This document shows positions 25,579 to 35,257 of a stretch of DNA of 64,000 bases, piece after piece. The stretch lies in contig NZ_JXQI01000003.1 of the NCBI RefSeq assembly GCF_000834015.1, forward strand, positions 1-64,000, in the 5' to 3' direction. Below the pieces are notes generated by a model, which was not told the DNA's origin, did no database searches, and saw only the letters and a program-made list of their open reading frames with translations. Numbering within the stretch: the stretch's first letter is position 1; each line of letters starts with the position of its first letter. Made by a program: the position numbers and the translations under genes. Origin of the DNA: Prevotella pectinovora (GTDB lineage: Bacteria > Bacteroidota > Bacteroidia > Bacteroidales > Bacteroidaceae).

Positions 25579-27057
25579 ATGAGATACGGATTAAAGAAGA
25601 CATTCCTCGCCCTTGCACTCACAGGAGTGCTGCTCGTGGCAAACGGTGCGGCAAGCCGCTATCTGGCAACCCCTGCCAACGACGATGTGACAGCCGCCGA
25701 CTCGGCAAATGCCGGCAAAGCCGGTGCTGACAAGAAACACAGCGACGACAGACCCGCCAACGAACGGAGCATCATAGACCAAGTGGTGTGGGTGGTAGGC
25801 GACGAGGCAATCCTCAAGTCTGACGTCGAGGCCATGCGTCTGCAGGGCGAGATGGAAGGAATGAAGTGGAACGGCGATCCCGACTGCGTCATCCCGGAAC
25901 AGCTCGCAGTGCAGAAACTCTTTCTGCATCAGGCAGCCCTCGACAGTATCGAGGTGTCAGAGGCAGAGGTGACGAAAAGCGTAGACCAGCAGATAAACTA
26001 CTGGATAAGCAATGCCGGCAGCCGCGAGAAACTCGAGGAGTGGAAGAAGATGACCGTGAAGCAGATGAAAGAGAGCCTGCACGACGACTTCAAGAACCAC
26101 CAGCTCATTGAGCGCATGCGAAGCAAACTCGTTGAGGACATCCAGGCATCGCCTGCCGACGTGCGCCGCTATTTCGAGAATATGCCAGAAGACAGTCTGC
26201 CGCTGATTCCTACCGAGGTGGAAGTGGAGATTATCACCCAGGCACCTAAGGTTTCGCCAGACGAGATAAACAAGATAAAGAACGACCTGCGCGACTATAC
26301 CGACCGTGTGACCCGTGGCGAGACATCCTTCGCCGCCCTCGCCAGACTCTATTCTGAGGACCCCGGAACGGCTCGTCAGGGAGGAGAATTCGATGACTAT
26401 GTAGGCCGCGGAATGCTCGACCCGGCGTTTGCCACAGTGGCGTTCAACCTCACCGATCCTAAGAAGATATCAAAGATCGTGGAGTCGGAGTTCGGATACC
26501 ATATCATCCAGCTCATCGACAAGAGAGGCGACAAAATCAAGGTACGCCACATCCTGCGCATCCCGAAGGTGAGCCAGGAGGCAATCACCCATGCCGAGAA
26601 CCGTCTCGACTCCATCGCCAACGACATCCGTGCCAACAAGTTCACTTTCGAAGCAGCAGCCTCATATCTCTCTGACGACAAAGACACGAAGAACAACAAC
26701 GGACTGATGGCAAACCAGTCGGAAGACGGTTACACCAGCAAGTTCCGCATGCGCGACCTGCCGAGAGAGGTGGCGGCAGTGGTAGACACCATGAAGGTGG
26801 GACAGATTTCCAAGTCATTCCAGATGGTCAACTCCAAGGGAAAGACAGTCTGCGTCATAGCCAAGCTCGTGAATCGTGTTGACGCTCACCGTGCTACCAT
26901 TACCGAAGACTTCCAGGCTATGAGAGACATCGTGATGGCACGCCGCAAGGCAGACTACCTGAAGGAGTGGATACAGAAGAAGATCAAGACCACATACATC
27001 CACATCGACGAAGCATACCGCAACTGCAATTTCGAATATAAAGGTTGGGTGAAATAA
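25579..27057 (+). CDS. SurA-like periplasmic chaperone/PPIase
   Basis: A 492-aa exported protein with a signal-like N-terminus (about 1-25, TFLALALTGVLLVANGAAS). A SurA-N domain (about 63-185, IIDQVVWVVGDEAILKSDVE) is followed by two parvulin domains: about 200-310 with YSEDPGTARQGGEFDDY and GYHIIQLID, then a second about 310-420 beginning KVRHILRIPK. This is the classical SurA architecture, the main chaperone for beta-barrel proteins. The ostA-like gene follows 22 nt downstream, so it is probably co-transcribed. Confidence 0.88.
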   Translation: MRYGLKKTFLALALTGVLLVANGAASRYLATPANDDVTAADSANAGKAGADKKHSDDRPANERSIIDQVVWVVGDEAILKSDVEAMRLQGEMEGMKWNGDPDCVIPEQLAVQKLFLHQAALDSIEVSEAEVTKSVDQQINYWISNAGSREKLEEWKKMTVKQMKESLHDDFKNHQLIERMRSKLVEDIQASPADVRRYFENMPEDSLPLIPTEVEVEIITQAPKVSPDEINKIKNDLRDYTDRVTRGETSFAALARLYSEDPGTARQGGEFDDYVGRGMLDPAFATVAFNLTDPKKISKIVESEFGYHIIQLIDKRGDKIKVRHILRIPKVSQEAITHAENRLDSIANDIRANKFTFEAAASYLSDDKDTKNNNGLMANQSEDGYTSKFRMRDLPREVAAVVDTMKVGQISKSFQMVNSKGKTVCVIAKLVNRVDAHRATITEDFQAMRDIVMARRKADYLKEWIQKKIKTTYIHIDEAYRNCNFEYKGWVK

Positions 27058-27079
27058 CGAAGCATCATCAAGATATTAG

Positions 27080-28780
27080 ATGAATACAATAAACAAGATA
27101 TCAAGATATCTGAGCGGGCATAGAATACAGTTGGCTGTTGTTCTATGCCTGTTTGGACTTTGCGTGGCACAGTCGCGAAAGGTAGCCAAAGGCCGCCATC
27201 GCCCCAAGACCGACGAGCGTGTGTATCTGAAACATGCCGACATGCTGCGCTTCAACCAATATGGCGAACATGCCGGGGCACAGATTCTCAACGGCAATGT
27301 GGCGTTTCTTCACAAAGGAGCGTTGCTCACCTGCGACAGTGCCTATTTCTATCAGGAGTCAAACTCCTTCAAAGCCTTCGGACATGTGAAGATGCGACAG
27401 GGCGACACCCTCTCGCTCACCAGCGACTATGCCTTCTACGACGGCGACAACCAGATGGCAGAGGCTCGACACAACGTGTTGCTACGCCATCGCGGAACGA
27501 AACTGTATACCGACAGTCTCAACTACGACCGTCTCTACAATATCGGATATTTCTTCGAGGGAGGAAAGATGGTGGACAGAAACAACGTGCTCGTGAGCGA
27601 CTGGGGAGAATACGACACCGAGACACGCAAGGCGGTGTTCAACTACAACGTGAACCTGCGCAACCCGAAGTTCACCCTCACCACCGACACCCTGCACTAC
27701 GACACCCGCACATCGCTCGCCAATATCGTGGGACCATCCGTGATACGCAGCAAGGAGAGCGTGATACACACTTCAGACGGATATTACAACACCAACACCG
27801 GGAGGGCACGGCTCTACGGCAGGTCTACCATGTCGAACAAAGGCAAGGAGATAACCGGCGACAGCCTCTTCTACGACGAGAAGCGAGGCATAAGCCAGGG
27901 ATATCGCAACGTGATATACAAAGACACGCAGAAGAAAAACGAACTCCACTGCAACTATCTGTGGTATAACGAGAAAAACGGTTTCGCCTTCGCTACGGAG
28001 AATCCCGTGATGATGGAATATTCGCAGAAGGACACACTCTTCGTGCATTCCGACACCATAAAGGTGATAACATATCATCTGAACACCGACTCCGTGTATC
28101 GCACGGCGCATTGCTACAACAAGGTGAGAGCCTTCCGCAATGATGTGCAGGCGGTGTGCGACTCCCTCGTCTACAACACCAAAGACTCCTGCATGACGAT
28201 GTATCGCGACCCTATAGCATGGAGCGGCGACAGACAGTTGCTCGGCGAGGAGATACAGGTGTTCATGAAAGACTCCACCATCGACCGTGCGCATATCATC
28301 AACCAGGCACTCACTGCCGAGCTGATGCCAGACAAGGATCACTACCAGCAGCTGTCGTCGAAGGAGATGTTCGCTTATTTCACCAAGGGACAGATAACGC
28401 AGACCGAGGCGATAGGCAATGTCAGGTCGATATACTATCCCGTTGACGACAAAGACTCAACGCTCATGGGACTGGTGTATATCGAGACTGACACGATGAA
28501 GATGTTCATGCGCGACAGACAGTTGCAGAAGATATGGACATCGAAGACCGACGGCACGTGGTATCCCATGACGCAGATTCCGCCGGAGCGATACAAGCTC
28601 GACGGATTCACATGGTTCGACTATATCCGTCCGATAAACAAAGACGACATCTATGAATGGCGCGGAAAGAAAGACGGTACACAGCTGAAGAACATCACCC
28701 GCCATGCCGCTCCACTGCAGCATATTGAGGGTGGCGAACTGAAAAGCGTGGCGGCTACGGAGAACAAGCCGGAGAACTGA
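27080..28780 (+). CDS. OstA/LptA-like outer-membrane biogenesis protein
   Basis: A 566-aa exported protein with an N-terminal hydrophobic segment (about 15-32). Residues about 50-420 are a long run of short beta-repeats of the OstA/LptA jelly-roll type (DTLSLTSDYAFYDGDNQMAE, TLHYDTRTSLANIVG and similar), which carry lipopolysaccharide through the periplasm. It is longer than a stand-alone LptA and lacks an obvious LptD barrel. It is coupled to the SurA-like gene and is probably part of the Lpt pathway served by LptB (14015-14830). Confidence 0.82.
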   Translation: MNTINKISRYLSGHRIQLAVVLCLFGLCVAQSRKVAKGRHRPKTDERVYLKHADMLRFNQYGEHAGAQILNGNVAFLHKGALLTCDSAYFYQESNSFKAFGHVKMRQGDTLSLTSDYAFYDGDNQMAEARHNVLLRHRGTKLYTDSLNYDRLYNIGYFFEGGKMVDRNNVLVSDWGEYDTETRKAVFNYNVNLRNPKFTLTTDTLHYDTRTSLANIVGPSVIRSKESVIHTSDGYYNTNTGRARLYGRSTMSNKGKEITGDSLFYDEKRGISQGYRNVIYKDTQKKNELHCNYLWYNEKNGFAFATENPVMMEYSQKDTLFVHSDTIKVITYHLNTDSVYRTAHCYNKVRAFRNDVQAVCDSLVYNTKDSCMTMYRDPIAWSGDRQLLGEEIQVFMKDSTIDRAHIINQALTAELMPDKDHYQQLSSKEMFAYFTKGQITQTEAIGNVRSIYYPVDDKDSTLMGLVYIETDTMKMFMRDRQLQKIWTSKTDGTWYPMTQIPPERYKLDGFTWFDYIRPINKDDIYEWRGKKDGTQLKNITRHAAPLQHIEGGELKSVAATENKPEN

Positions 28781-28910
28781 TGTTGCCGGTGACTGTTCCC
28801 GGCAGACTGTCCGGGGGAGGGGCGATGTACAGCAGCAAAGTCCCCCGCCGGATTTAATTCAAGCAGCACCCAGACTGGGGCTGATACAGATAAAAGATTA
28901 CAGATAATAT

Positions 28911-30833
28911 ATGAGCGATATAATACAACTGCTGCCCGATTCCGTGGCCAACCAGATAGCAGCCGGTGAGGTGATACAGCGCCCCGCGTCTGTCATCAAG
29001 GAACTGGTGGAGAACGCCGTTGACGCCGGAGCCAGCCGCATCGACGTGCTTGTGGTGGATGCGGGAAAGACATCCATCCAGGTGATCGACGACGGAAAGG
29101 GAATGTCTGACACCGATGCGCGTCTCGCCTTTGAGCGCCATGCCACATCGAAGATAAGACAGGCCGACGACCTCTTCTCTCTACACACCATGGGATTCCG
29201 TGGCGAGGCACTGGCGTCGATAGCTGCCGTGGCACAGGTGGAACTGAAGACCCGTCAGAAGGGCGACGAGGTGGGCACGTTGCTGTCTATTTCAGGATGC
29301 AAGGTGCTCAACCAGGAGCCTATCGCCTGTCAGGAGGGAAGCAATTTCCTGATACAGAACCTCTTCTTCAACGTGCCGGCAAGGCGGAAGTTCCTCAAGT
29401 CGAATACCACGGAACTGAACAATATCATGGCTGCCTTCGAGCGCATCGTGCTCGTATACCCGCATATCCACTTCACGTTTACGAGCAACGGTACCGAGGT
29501 GCTGAACCTGCGTCCGCATGGCGACAGTTTCCGTCAGCGCATCATCGAAGTCTTCGGCAAGCGTCTAAACCAAAGCCTGCTGCCTGTAGGCGTTGACACC
29601 ACGGTGTGCCGTATCCATGGTTTTGTGGGAAAACCGGAGTCGTCGAAAAAGAAGAATGCCCATCAGTATTTCTTCGTCAACGGCAGGTATATGAAGCATC
29701 CCTATTTCAACAAGGCGGTGCTGACACCTTTCGAGAGACTCATTCCGCAGGGAGAGCAGGTGCCGTATTTCATATATTTCGATGTGCCGGCAGAAGATAT
29801 CGACGTGAATATACACCCCACTAAGACAGAGATAAAATTCGAGAACGAGCAGACGATATGGCAGATATTGATGGCTGCCGTGAAGGACTCGCTGGGACGC
29901 TTCAACGATGTGCCGTCGATAGATTTCGACACCGAGGGGAAACCCGACATCCCGATGTTTCATCAGACAGGGGAAATGCAGGATTTCCAGATGCCGAAGG
30001 TGGACTACAATCCTTCGTATAATCCATTCAGCAGCAACTCCCGTCAGCCGGCAATACCCGAGAACTGGGAGCAGCTCTATGAGGGAGCCGGCGATATCCA
30101 AGATGATTCTCTGCCGGGAGGTGAGACCGTTTCTTTCGGTGGAACGGATGCCGGCGAGACTCAGCCGCTGTTTCATGATTTTGAACTACAGAATGGCGGT
30201 GGCGAACTGCAAGAGGGTGGGGAAGGGCAACCGGTGTCTTCTGCCCTCAATGCCAAAATGCCGATAGAAGAGAAGTCGCCGTCGCACTATCAGTATAAGG
30301 GCCGTTATATCATGACGGCAGTGAAGTCGGGACTGATGATAATCGACCAGCACAGGGCACATATCCGAGTGCTCTATGATGGATATATGCAGCAGATAAC
30401 CGACAAGGCAGGGCATTCGCAGAAGCTCCTCTTTCCGGAGATGGTGCAGTTCGGTCCGTCAGACAACGTTGTGTTCCAGAGCATACAGGAAGATATGACG
30501 CTGCTGGGCTTCGACTTCAGCGATCTCGGTGGCGGCAGCTATGCCATCGGCGGTATGCCGGCAGGACTCGAAGGCTTGAACCCTCCGGCTCTCGTCAGCG
30601 ATATCGTGGCTCTTGCGGCAGAAGATACCGTGTCGGCAGCCGAAGAGATAAAGCATGCCGTAGCCCTCGGATTGGCACGCAATGCGGCGATACCATACGG
30701 ACAGGTGCTCGACTCTAAGGAGATGGAGAACCTTGTGAACGAACTCTTCGCATCCACCAACGTGAACTATGCCCCCGACGGCAAGACCATTATCGCCATC
30801 CTCTCGCAGGGAGAAATCGACCATCTGTTTTAA
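28911..30833 (+). CDS. mutL: DNA mismatch repair protein MutL
   Basis: A 640-aa GHKL ATPase. The N-terminal part has [30 protein letters not shown] and the [10 protein letters not shown] loop, the motifs that bind and hydrolyse ATP. A linker (about 340-455) is rich in Gly/Glu/Gln. The C-terminal dimerisation domain (about 455-640) lacks an obvious DQHAxxER endonuclease motif: it reads [15 protein letters not shown], where the Arg-Ala pattern is shuffled. It links MutS recognition to downstream repair. It ends the housekeeping block. Confidence 0.94.
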   Translation: MSDIIQLLPDSVANQIAAGEVIQRPASVIKELVENAVDAGASRIDVLVVDAGKTSIQVIDDGKGMSDTDARLAFERHATSKIRQADDLFSLHTMGFRGEALASIAAVAQVELKTRQKGDEVGTLLSISGCKVLNQEPIACQEGSNFLIQNLFFNVPARRKFLKSNTTELNNIMAAFERIVLVYPHIHFTFTSNGTEVLNLRPHGDSFRQRIIEVFGKRLNQSLLPVGVDTTVCRIHGFVGKPESSKKKNAHQYFFVNGRYMKHPYFNKAVLTPFERLIPQGEQVPYFIYFDVPAEDIDVNIHPTKTEIKFENEQTIWQILMAAVKDSLGRFNDVPSIDFDTEGKPDIPMFHQTGEMQDFQMPKVDYNPSYNPFSSNSRQPAIPENWEQLYEGAGDIQDDSLPGGETVSFGGTDAGETQPLFHDFELQNGGGELQEGGEGQPVSSALNAKMPIEEKSPSHYQYKGRYIMTAVKSGLMIIDQHRAHIRVLYDGYMQQITDKAGHSQKLLFPEMVQFGPSDNVVFQSIQEDMTLLGFDFSDLGGGSYAIGGMPAGLEGLNPPALVSDIVALAAEDTVSAAEEIKHAVALGLARNAAIPYGQVLDSKEMENLVNELFASTNVNYAPDGKTIIAILSQGEIDHLF

Positions 30834-30960
30834 CCCAAATCGTTCATTAGGCTGATTTTGATTTAAATCCAAATCAGTTTGTATGAACTGGTTCCCAATA
30901 TTGCCGGTTTATGATGATGGGTTTGTTGTATTATAAGTCATACAACCTTCAATTGACCAT

Positions 30961-31016
30961 ATAAACAAATTGCCCAAGATGAACATTTGAGTTGTCATCT
31001 TGGGCAATTTGTTTAT
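30961..31016. terminator. Bidirectional terminator after mutL
   Basis: A 22-bp perfect inverted repeat (30961-30982 and 30995-31016; core TTGCCCAAGATGA) with a 12-nt loop, flanked by AT-rich sequence. It lies between convergent mutL and the minus-strand gene at 31039. It is one of the strongest hairpins in the window. A weak end-fragment of the 193-bp element (30829-30855) lies just before it. Confidence 0.75.
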
Positions 31017-31038
31017 TATGGGGTTGTCTGATTTTACA

Positions 31039-31251
31039 TCAAGTCACAGTTCCCGGCTTGCGTGCCACCGCCTTCACCTCTTGCAAGGTCTGGTCCTTGA
31101 AGATGGAATCCTGATAGGAGGAATCAGCTGGGGCGTTTCCTTCAGAATCATTATATGATAACAGAGACGCAACCTCTGTCTTATTGTTTTTTGCATAAGT
31201 CTCAGCACCAATAACCAACAAGGCACTGAGCAATATATATCTTGAATACAT
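31039..31251 (-). pseudogene. TonB-dependent receptor N-terminal remnant
   Basis: A 70-aa ORF: a signal peptide (MYSRYILLSALLVIGAETYA), a polar linker, then TLQEVKAVARKPGTVT and a stop. The L-x-E-V-x-V-x-A-R pattern is the start of the plug of Bacteroidota TonB-dependent receptors, and the rest is missing. It lies 72 nt downstream of the copA-like gene and may be the stump of a metal-uptake or efflux receptor once linked to it. A genuine small exported protein cannot be excluded. Confidence 0.5.
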
Positions 31252-31323
31252 AAATATATCTCCTTTTATCCGAGACTTAAATCTTGGTTTCGGATGTTTG
31301 TTACTTTTTTTACCCTATTACCT

Positions 31324-33291
31324 TTAAGCGAAGCGCAATCGCAAAGAGTTGAGAACGACACTCACGCTTGAACATGCCATCAGGGCACTTGCCCACATCG
31401 GTGTAATCTGGAAGTCGATGCCGAAGAGATGCAGGACACCTGCCGCCAGAGGGATGCAGATGAGATTGTAGATGAATGCCCAGAAGAGGTTCTGCCAAAT
31501 CATGCCCACCGTCTTCCTGCTTAGTTTCACGGCATCAGGTATCGCCATCAGATCATCGTCCATCAGCGTAACCTGTGCCACATCCATCGCCACATCCGTT
31601 CCCTTGCCTATCGCCATACTGACATCGGCAAGAGCCAATGCCTGGGTGTCGTTGATGCCGTCGCCTATCATCATCACATGCTTGCCCTCCGCTTGGAGTT
31701 TCTTGACCATGGCCTGCTTGTCGTCAGACTTCACCTTGCTCTGATAATGCTTGATGCCAGCCTTGTTTGCCCAATAGCGAGCCGCCTCTTCCCGGTCACC
31801 ACTCATCATATACACCTCGATGCCTTCCTTTTCCAACAGTTTCATTGCCTCGGAAGCATGAGGCTTGAGGGTTTCGCGAGACTCAAGGTCATCCAGTCCG
31901 TCCCCTTTCGTGAAGTCTACATTCTGGTTAGGAATGGTGAGCGTGCCCGTCTTGTCGATGACTAGGGCATCCACCTTACGGATATTTTCTAAGGCGGCGG
32001 CATCCTTGATGAGGATTTGCTTCTGTGCCGCCTTTCCTATTCCCACCATCAAGGCAGTAGGCGTTGCCAAACCCATGGCACAAGGACAGGCGATGACCAA
32101 TACCGCCACGCCACTCATGATAGCCTGAGGCAGACAGGCATTGCCACCGATTATCCACCATGCCAAAAAAGTAATCAAGGCGATGCCTGCCACCACCGGC
32201 ACAAACACCAATGCCGCCTTATCCACGATGCGCTGTACGGGAGCCTTGCTCCCCTGTGCTTCCTGCACCATCCTGATGATATGTGCCAGGGTGGTGTTCT
32301 CACCTATTTGTCTTGCTCTCATGCGGAGCTTGCCTTGGCTCGGGATCGTTCCTGACAATACCTCATCGCCCACCCGCTTTGCCACAGGGGTAGGTTCGCC
32401 TGTAATCATCGCCTCGTCCACGTATGCCGCATCAGCTGTCATAAAGCTCTCGGCTTGGGTTACCACGCCATCCACAGGAATCTTTTCCCCTGCACGCACT
32501 TCGATGACATCACCACGTTGGATAGTGGAGATTGGCACCTCCTCCAACTGCCCGTCGGCGACCAGTCGGGCGGTCTTCGGTTGCAAGCCCATCAACTGTT
32601 TGATGCTTGCCGCCGTGCCATCCTTCGCCTTCTCTTCCAGGCATCTTCCTGTCAGAACGAAGGTGATGATCATCACCGAGGCATCGAAGTAGACATGCCA
32701 TTCGATGCCCCTTGCGCCCCATACCATTTCTCCGAAGAAGGTGTTGAAGGCACTGAAGAGAAAGGTGATGAGAGTGCTCAGAGCCACGAGAGAATCCATG
32801 TTGGCGGTTCGATGCCTGAGTTGCTTCCATGCCGAGACATAGAACATCCGACCGCAATACAACATGTTCAAGAGGGCGAGAATCAAGGAAATCTGGTTGT
32901 TGAAAGCCGAGGCGTGGCTATCCCTCATCATGCCATTGCCCATAGAGACGGTGTTCTCCATACCGGTCGAAACCCAGCCCATGGAGAACGCCATCACGAG
33001 AATGGCGAAGAACCAGGACAGAAGGGTCTTGCGCTTCAAGAGAGTAAATTCACGGCGATTGATTTCCTCAGCACTACGGTCTGCCTCGATGACGAGGTCG
33101 TAGCCAGCATTGGAAATCTCACGCTTCATATCTTCGAGGGTAATCTTCTCCGGGTCATAATCGACAAGGGCGGTGCGTCCTGCCAAGGAAACGGTGGCGG
33201 AAGTTATACCCTCAAGGGAGTTGAGCTTGCGCTCCACATTGGCAGCACACACTGAGCATGCCATGCCAATCACTGGTATTGTTTTCTTCAT
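31324..33291 (-). CDS. CopA-type heavy-metal P1B ATPase with a shortened N-domain
   Basis: A 655-aa protein. It has an N-terminal HMA domain with [12 protein letters not shown] (metal-binding Cys12 and Cys15), a TGEP actuator motif (297-300), an intramembrane CPC (402-404), the phosphorylation site DKTGT (Asp446) and GDGIND near 543, with about eight transmembrane segments. CPC and the N-terminal CxxC fit Cu(I) export. Only about 53 residues separate Asp446 from the P-domain SGD (497-499), against about 120 in typical CopA, and I see no SEHPLA or GxG motif of the nucleotide-binding N-domain. Either ATP binds differently or the gene carries an in-frame deletion. Confidence 0.85.
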   Translation of the reverse strand: MKKTIPVIGMACSVCAANVERKLNSLEGITSATVSLAGRTALVDYDPEKITLEDMKREISNAGYDLVIEADRSAEEINRREFTLLKRKTLLSWFFAILVMAFSMGWVSTGMENTVSMGNGMMRDSHASAFNNQISLILALLNMLYCGRMFYVSAWKQLRHRTANMDSLVALSTLITFLFSAFNTFFGEMVWGARGIEWHVYFDASVMIITFVLTGRCLEEKAKDGTAASIKQLMGLQPKTARLVADGQLEEVPISTIQRGDVIEVRAGEKIPVDGVVTQAESFMTADAAYVDEAMITGEPTPVAKRVGDEVLSGTIPSQGKLRMRARQIGENTTLAHIIRMVQEAQGSKAPVQRIVDKAALVFVPVVAGIALITFLAWWIIGGNACLPQAIMSGVAVLVIACPCAMGLATPTALMVGIGKAAQKQILIKDAAALENIRKVDALVIDKTGTLTIPNQNVDFTKGDGLDDLESRETLKPHASEAMKLLEKEGIEVYMMSGDREEAARYWANKAGIKHYQSKVKSDDKQAMVKKLQAEGKHVMMIGDGINDTQALALADVSMAIGKGTDVAMDVAQVTLMDDDLMAIPDAVKLSRKTVGMIWQNLFWAFIYNLICIPLAAGVLHLFGIDFQITPMWASALMACSSVSVVLNSLRLRFA

Positions 33292-33604
33292 TGTCTTTTT
33301 TCTTATTTACCTGTTATAAATATATGTATGCGACCCTAAGTCATTACTGATGGGTAGGCATACGACAATCTTGGTTGCAAAAGTCAAAATAATCTTTTGC
33401 AACCTATTTGCAAATATGGAAAAATCAAATATTCAGAAAGAAATGCTTGATTTTGCACACCTTTCTTTGCCTTTTTGAAAGTTGCAAACTTAAGCATTTC
33501 CATAAGAATAAGAACCTGATAGTCCCATAAATTAATGACCTTTAACGGCTTTTGCATAAAATCATACAAATACCGCCTTTAACCATCCTGTTATTCGAAT
33601 ATCG
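33292..33604. other. Spacer upstream of the copA-like gene
   Basis: No gene is seen. It contains the palindrome at 33374-33403 and otherwise AT-rich sequence. Confidence 0.6.
33374..33403 (-). promoter_or_regulatory. Palindrome upstream of copA, candidate operator
   Basis: GTTGCAAAAG (33374-33383) and CTTTTGCAAC (33394-33403) form a perfect 10-bp inverted repeat with a 10-nt centre, 83 nt upstream of the copA-like start. A further CTATTTGCAAATATGG follows. The arrangement fits a dimeric regulator site; no regulator gene is adjacent. Confidence 0.35.
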
Positions 33605-34330
33605 TCAGTTGTCCTGTTTCTTGCCTCCCGGCATGATGATGGTGAAACCGTTATCCTGACAGATGCCGGATGCAATGGTGTCGCCTTGAGCTTCGGCTTT
33701 CTTCAGCCATTCCTTAGCCTGCGCCTTGTCTTCTTTCACTCCATCACCGTTGAGATAGCAGATGCCGAGACTGCGTTGTGCCTGGGCAAGACCTTTTTCT
33801 GCTGCCGTGCGTATCATGCTGACGCCTTTCTCCTTGTCTTGTGCCACACCTTCACCATTCAGATAACATCCGCCGAGCTCGTAGATAGCCTGTATGTCGC
33901 CCTGATTTGCTGCCTGCTCATACCAGTGGGTAGCCTCTTTCATGTCTTTGCCCACTCCTATGCCTTCAACATAGCAGACGGCAAGCTGGTACTGGGAGTC
34001 AACGTTACCCTGGGTGGCAGACTTGCGGAACCAGCGTGCAGCCTCCTTGTAGTTCTGCTCCACTCCGATTCCCTTGAAATATAGAGAACCGAGTAAGAAC
34101 TGCGACAGGGCGTCACCCTTGTCGGATGCCATTCTGAACCATTTCATGGCTTCGGCAGGGTCTTCGTCCACACCGTTGCCATTCATATAGCAGGTGCCCA
34201 CATAGCATTGGGCTTCCACGTTGCCAGCCATAGCATCTGCCATTGCGTTTTTGAATTCCTTGGAGTTCTGTGCCGTTGCACCCATTGCCAAGGCTGCGGA
34301 CAGGAGTATTGTCAAGAATGTCTTTTTCAT
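33605..34330 (-). CDS. Exported Sel1-repeat protein
   Basis: A 241-aa protein with a signal peptide (MKKTFLTILLSAALAMGATAQ). Five or six Sel1-like repeats of 36 residues follow (for example A-x-x-L-G-x-x-Y-x-x-G-x-G-V-x-x-D pattern: AQCYVGTCYMNGNGVDEDPA, SQFLLGSLYFKGIGVEQNYK, AQRSLGICYLNGDGVKEDKA). Sel1 repeats are protein-interaction scaffolds. It is the last gene of the phospho-signalling locus, but a promoter-like TATTTTTG (34367-34374, minus) suggests it is also transcribed alone. Confidence 0.85.
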   Translation of the reverse strand: MKKTFLTILLSAALAMGATAQNSKEFKNAMADAMAGNVEAQCYVGTCYMNGNGVDEDPAEAMKWFRMASDKGDALSQFLLGSLYFKGIGVEQNYKEAARWFRKSATQGNVDSQYQLAVCYVEGIGVGKDMKEATHWYEQAANQGDIQAIYELGGCYLNGEGVAQDKEKGVSMIRTAAEKGLAQAQRSLGICYLNGDGVKEDKAQAKEWLKKAEAQGDTIASGICQDNGFTIIMPGGKKQDN

Positions 34331-34366
34331 TGTCGTCTGGATTTTTGATAGGTTTTATTACTGGCG

Positions 34367-34374
34367 CAAAAATA
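34367..34374 (-). promoter_or_regulatory. Promoter of the Sel1-repeat gene
   Basis: The minus strand reads TATTTTTG, matching TAnnTTTG, with a TTTTG about 19 nt upstream as -33. It lies 37 nt upstream of the ATG at 34330. Confidence 0.6.
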
Positions 34375-34585
34375 ATAAAAAAACGCGTAACGGCAAAATA
34401 TAGCCCTGTATTGAACCCACAAACGGTTATCAGGCGTACAATACCAAACCTCCTGATGACCGATTTGGGATAGCGATAGGCATTGGTCGAAAAAATCCCC
34501 CTGGCGTGGGGAACAAAACCCCACATTAGGGGGATGTGTTCCCCACGGCAAGGGGGAAAATACAGGTGCTATATAAGTGTCTCTA

Positions 34586-35257
34586 TTATTTGTCTTTCTT
34601 GCCGCCGAAAAGGCTCTTCCACACCTTTACGGCACCCTCTTTCACTTTGCGTGTGATGTCGGCCTTCTTCTGGTTGATGACAAGATCGACATCCACGTCG
34701 CCACACTTGATGGAAACCACACCGCTGCGCTTCTCTTTGCCTAAGTTGTCTTCCACTTCCACGTATATCTTGTCATTGCCAGCCTTGCTTGCCTTCACCC
34801 ATTGGGGTTGGTCTTCGATATACCAGTCGTCGTAGTTGCAGGTCACGGTGACAGACTGTGCTCCGCCTTCCATCCTTGACTTGAAGTCAAGGTAGTCCTC
34901 AGAGAGACTTATCTCCACGTTCTTGTGCTTGTCAACCTGTGCAACCTCTTCAACGACAGTTTTTTGGGCATCATTCTTCGTTATAGGTTTCGGTTTTGGT
35001 TTCGGCTTGTTAATCCTTTTCAAGAGATAGTTGCATGCGCCAATCTGTGCGTCGCATTTGTCCTTTCCAGCCTCGGTGGCGTAAAGTCCTTTGGCTTTTC
35101 TGAAATTTGCTATAGCCTGTGTAAGCGAAGTCTTGGTGCGTTGTTTCTTCAGTGCCATTCCCTTGCTGTAAATTCCGTCAGCAGCAGTCTGCGCATGTGC
35201 TCCTATGGCAATGAAAAGCATTGCCAGACAGAGACATAGTCTGATTATCTTTTTCAT
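34586..35257 (-). CDS. Exported BACON-domain protein
   Basis: A 223-aa protein with a signal peptide (about 1-22). A helical segment (about 25-80) carries a K/P-rich linker (KPKPKPKP). A BACON domain (about 110-195) shows the ISLSEDYLDFKSRMEGGAQS opening, a conserved PQWVKAS, and the closing strand VVSIKCGDVDVDLVINQ. BACON domains are beta-sandwiches found in Bacteroidota surface proteins. Its ATG overlaps the kinase stop by 4 nt (ATGA), so the kinase and this protein are made together. Role in signalling unknown. Confidence 0.78.
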   Translation of the reverse strand: MKKIIRLCLCLAMLFIAIGAHAQTAADGIYSKGMALKKQRTKTSLTQAIANFRKAKGLYATEAGKDKCDAQIGACNYLLKRINKPKPKPKPITKNDAQKTVVEEVAQVDKHKNVEISLSEDYLDFKSRMEGGAQSVTVTCNYDDWYIEDQPQWVKASKAGNDKIYVEVEDNLGKEKRSGVVSIKCGDVDVDLVINQKKADITRKVKEGAVKVWKSLFGGKKDK

